Source: Synechococcus sp. BIOS-E4-1
Lineage (GTDB): Bacteria > Cyanobacteriota > Cyanobacteriia > PCC-6307 > Cyanobiaceae
NCBI RefSeq assembly: GCF_014279995.1
Contig: NZ_CP047935.1
Coordinates: 345,243-409,242, forward strand
Direction of reading: 5' to 3'
DNA: 64,000 nt
Below, piece after piece: positions 62,969 through 64,000 of the stretch (its first letter is position 1; every line of letters begins with the position of its first letter). Both the position numbers and the translations under genes were made by a program. Under the pieces are notes generated by a model. The model was given only the letters and a program-made list of their open reading frames with translations. It searched no databases and was not told where the DNA came from.

Positions 62969-63601
62969 GTGATCCAGCGTGGAGACCTCCGTCTGGTGGT
63001 CGGACTTGGCAATCCCGGTGAAAAATATTCATCGACCCGCCACAACGTCGGGTTCATGGCTCTTGAACTGCTCACAGACCGTGAAGGTGGGCGTTTTAAG
63101 CCGATGTCCAAGCTTCAGGGTGATCTCGCTGATGTCGGTTCAGGTTGTGATCGACTCAGGCTGCTGATGCCACAGACGTATATGAACGACAGCGGGCGTT
63201 CGATCCGTGCGGCACTGGATTGGTTTGATCTAGGGATTCACCAGTTGATCGTGCTCGTCGATGACATGGATCTGCCGCTAGGACGGCTGCGCCTGCGCGC
63301 GCAGGGAGGTGCTGGTGGACATAACGGTCTGAAGAGCACCATTCAGCACCTCGGCACACAGGAGTTCGCCCGCCTTCGCATTGGCATCGGCGCTCCCGGC
63401 CGCAATCCCGAGGAGCGTCGTGCCCGCATGATCTCCCATGTTCTCGGTCAGTTCAACCGTGCTGAGGAACCTCTGCTCCAGGACGTGCTGCGCGAAGTGT
63501 TGTCAGGCCTCGATCACATTCAGCGACAAGGCCTGGATCGGGCTGGGAATGCCATCAATGCAGTGAATCTGGCTCCTGCTGTTGATGGCGAACCGGCCTG
63601 A
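62969..63601 (+). CDS. pth: Peptidyl-tRNA hydrolase
   Basis: Pth releases tRNA from peptidyl-tRNA that drops off the ribosome. The 210-residue chain shows LVVGLGNPGEKYSSTRHNVGF with the catalytic His in RHN, LLMPQTYMNDSG, VLVDDMDLPLGRLRLR, and GGAGGHNGLKSTIQHLGTQEFARLRIG with the second functional Asn. GTG at 62969 is the start. Its stop overlaps the next start as TGATG. Confidence 0.95.
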   Translation: MIQRGDLRLVVGLGNPGEKYSSTRHNVGFMALELLTDREGGRFKPMSKLQGDLADVGSGCDRLRLLMPQTYMNDSGRSIRAALDWFDLGIHQLIVLVDDMDLPLGRLRLRAQGGAGGHNGLKSTIQHLGTQEFARLRIGIGAPGRNPEERRARMISHVLGQFNRAEEPLLQDVLREVLSGLDHIQRQGLDRAGNAINAVNLAPAVDGEPA

Positions 63602-63858
63602 TGGCGCCCCTGCCTGTCACCACAGCTCATCTCCGGGTGCACCAGCACAGCTTCCGAGACAAATGTCTGCAGGGAGAGGTTCAGGCGGGTGGCTTTACCT
63701 GGACCTTTCACTGGTTGTTTGACCGGGGTGAGCTGAGCGTGGAGCCCTCCCTGGGCAGAGCGCTGATTCAGGACGCGTTGCTTCGGTTCCTTGTGAAATC
63801 CGACTACAGGCTTGAAGCCGGCGGTGACTACAGCTTTACGGTGCGAGCCCGTTTCTGA
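63601..63858 (+). CDS. DUF3146 cyanobacterial protein
   Basis: 85 residues of a small cyanobacterial family: LRVHQHSFRDKCLQGEVQAGG, FTWTFHWLFDRGELSVEPS, LGRALIQDALLRFLVKSDYRLEAGGDYSFTVRA. Predicted compact soluble protein; no role known. The ATG at 63601 lies in the pth stop (TGATG), so translation is coupled. Its 3' end overlaps the partial gene on the other strand by about 23 bases. Confidence 0.8.
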   Translation: MAPLPVTTAHLRVHQHSFRDKCLQGEVQAGGFTWTFHWLFDRGELSVEPSLGRALIQDALLRFLVKSDYRLEAGGDYSFTVRARF

Positions 63859-64000
63859 GTGGGGCTGGACCAGGCCAGAGGATCTCGCGACCGAGCTCGG
63901 ATTCAAGAATCACCAGGGCTGCAAGGGCATCCAGTTCGGTGGGTGGTAGCAGCAGGCCTCGGGGGATCAATCGCCGCCATCCCTTGGGGGGCCACAGCTG
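63836..64000 (-). CDS. Partial gene of unknown function, cut by right edge
   Basis: The last 54 codons of a minus-strand frame: QLWPPKGWRRLIPRGLLLPP, then TELDALAALVILESELGREI and LWPGPAPLRNGLAP before TAA. The amphipathic helix TELDALAALVILESELG looks like real protein, and the other two minus-strand frames close. No family can be named from this C-terminal part. Confidence 0.45.
   Translation of the reverse strand, partial: QLWPPKGWRRLIPRGLLLPPTELDALAALVILESELGREILWPGPAPLRNGLAP

Noticed and set aside
1-64000. CRISPR array, insertion sequence, prophage or rRNA operon
   Set aside because: No regularly spaced direct repeats, transposase, integrase or phage structural motifs and no rRNA-like sequence were seen; the 24-base repeats at 41466 are coding.

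Overview
The window reads as chromosome of a marine picocyanobacterium, most likely a Synechococcus of the marine cluster. The evidence is four small photosystem II genes (psbK, psbI, psbN, psbH), the start of a Mg-chelatase D gene, several protein families largely confined to cyanobacteria (DUF3155, DUF3146, DUF3181, DUF1997, DUF4079, DUF3769), densely packed genes on both strands, and a generally G+C-rich sequence. No rRNA operon, CRISPR array, transposase or integrase was seen. Two tRNA genes are present: a CAT-anticodon tRNA (probably elongator Met) and Arg(ACG).

Layout. 0-9 kb: chlD (cut by the window edge), folK, an ABC half-transporter, a Nudix hydrolase, CPD photolyase, a DegT aminotransferase, a redoxin-like protein, a lipoprotein, a photolyase relative split into two coupled genes, and fabI. 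9-16 kb: a geranylgeranyl-reductase-like flavoprotein, hisB, a carotenoid oxygenase, a SIMPL protein and an MFS carrier. 16-19.6 kb: a tightly overlapping four-gene cassette on the minus strand (SABATH-type methyltransferase, leucine-dehydrogenase-like enzyme, sarcosine-oxidase-like flavoprotein, BCCT carrier). It looks like a pathway for an unidentified amino acid or amine and is one of the two most interesting loci. 19.6-38.5 kb: core metabolism (rdgB, a phosphohexomutase, a RecB-like nuclease gene broken by an in-frame stop, ygfZ, pyrE, a CorC-like protein, a Gfo/Idh dehydrogenase, a GH15/phosphorylase-kinase-like giant, a WecG/TagA glycosyltransferase, psbK, tgt, cobS, a histidine kinase, DUF3155, an esterase, purH, DUF4079).

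38.5-42.1 kb is a visibly A+T-richer accessory stretch. It holds short unrecognised genes, an atypical flavodoxin behind a perfect 15-bp-arm palindrome, a membrane-anchored Lys/Ala/Pro repeat protein, and several intergenic hairpins. 42.1-55.7 kb returns to core genes: DUF1997, ispH, an ammonium transporter, sfsA, murJ, small cyanobacterial genes, tRNA-Arg, glyA, a MraY/WecA-type transferase, cinA, leuC, leuD and a pentapeptide-repeat protein. 55.7-64 kb: an LptD-like outer-membrane protein that appears to carry an inserted PagL/acyloxyacyl-hydrolase-like barrel, psbI, a GH38 alpha-mannosidase, psbN/psbH, tatA, pth, DUF3146 and a gene cut by the right edge.

Functions that plausibly connect: leuC+leuD form isopropylmalate isomerase; tgt and psbK are neighbours on one strand; WecG/TagA, the MraY/WecA-type transferase, MurJ, the mannosidase and the LptD-like protein all touch the cell envelope or its polysaccharides; three photolyase-family genes fit a high-light surface habitat. 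Assignments rest on motif reading by eye; no database search was run.
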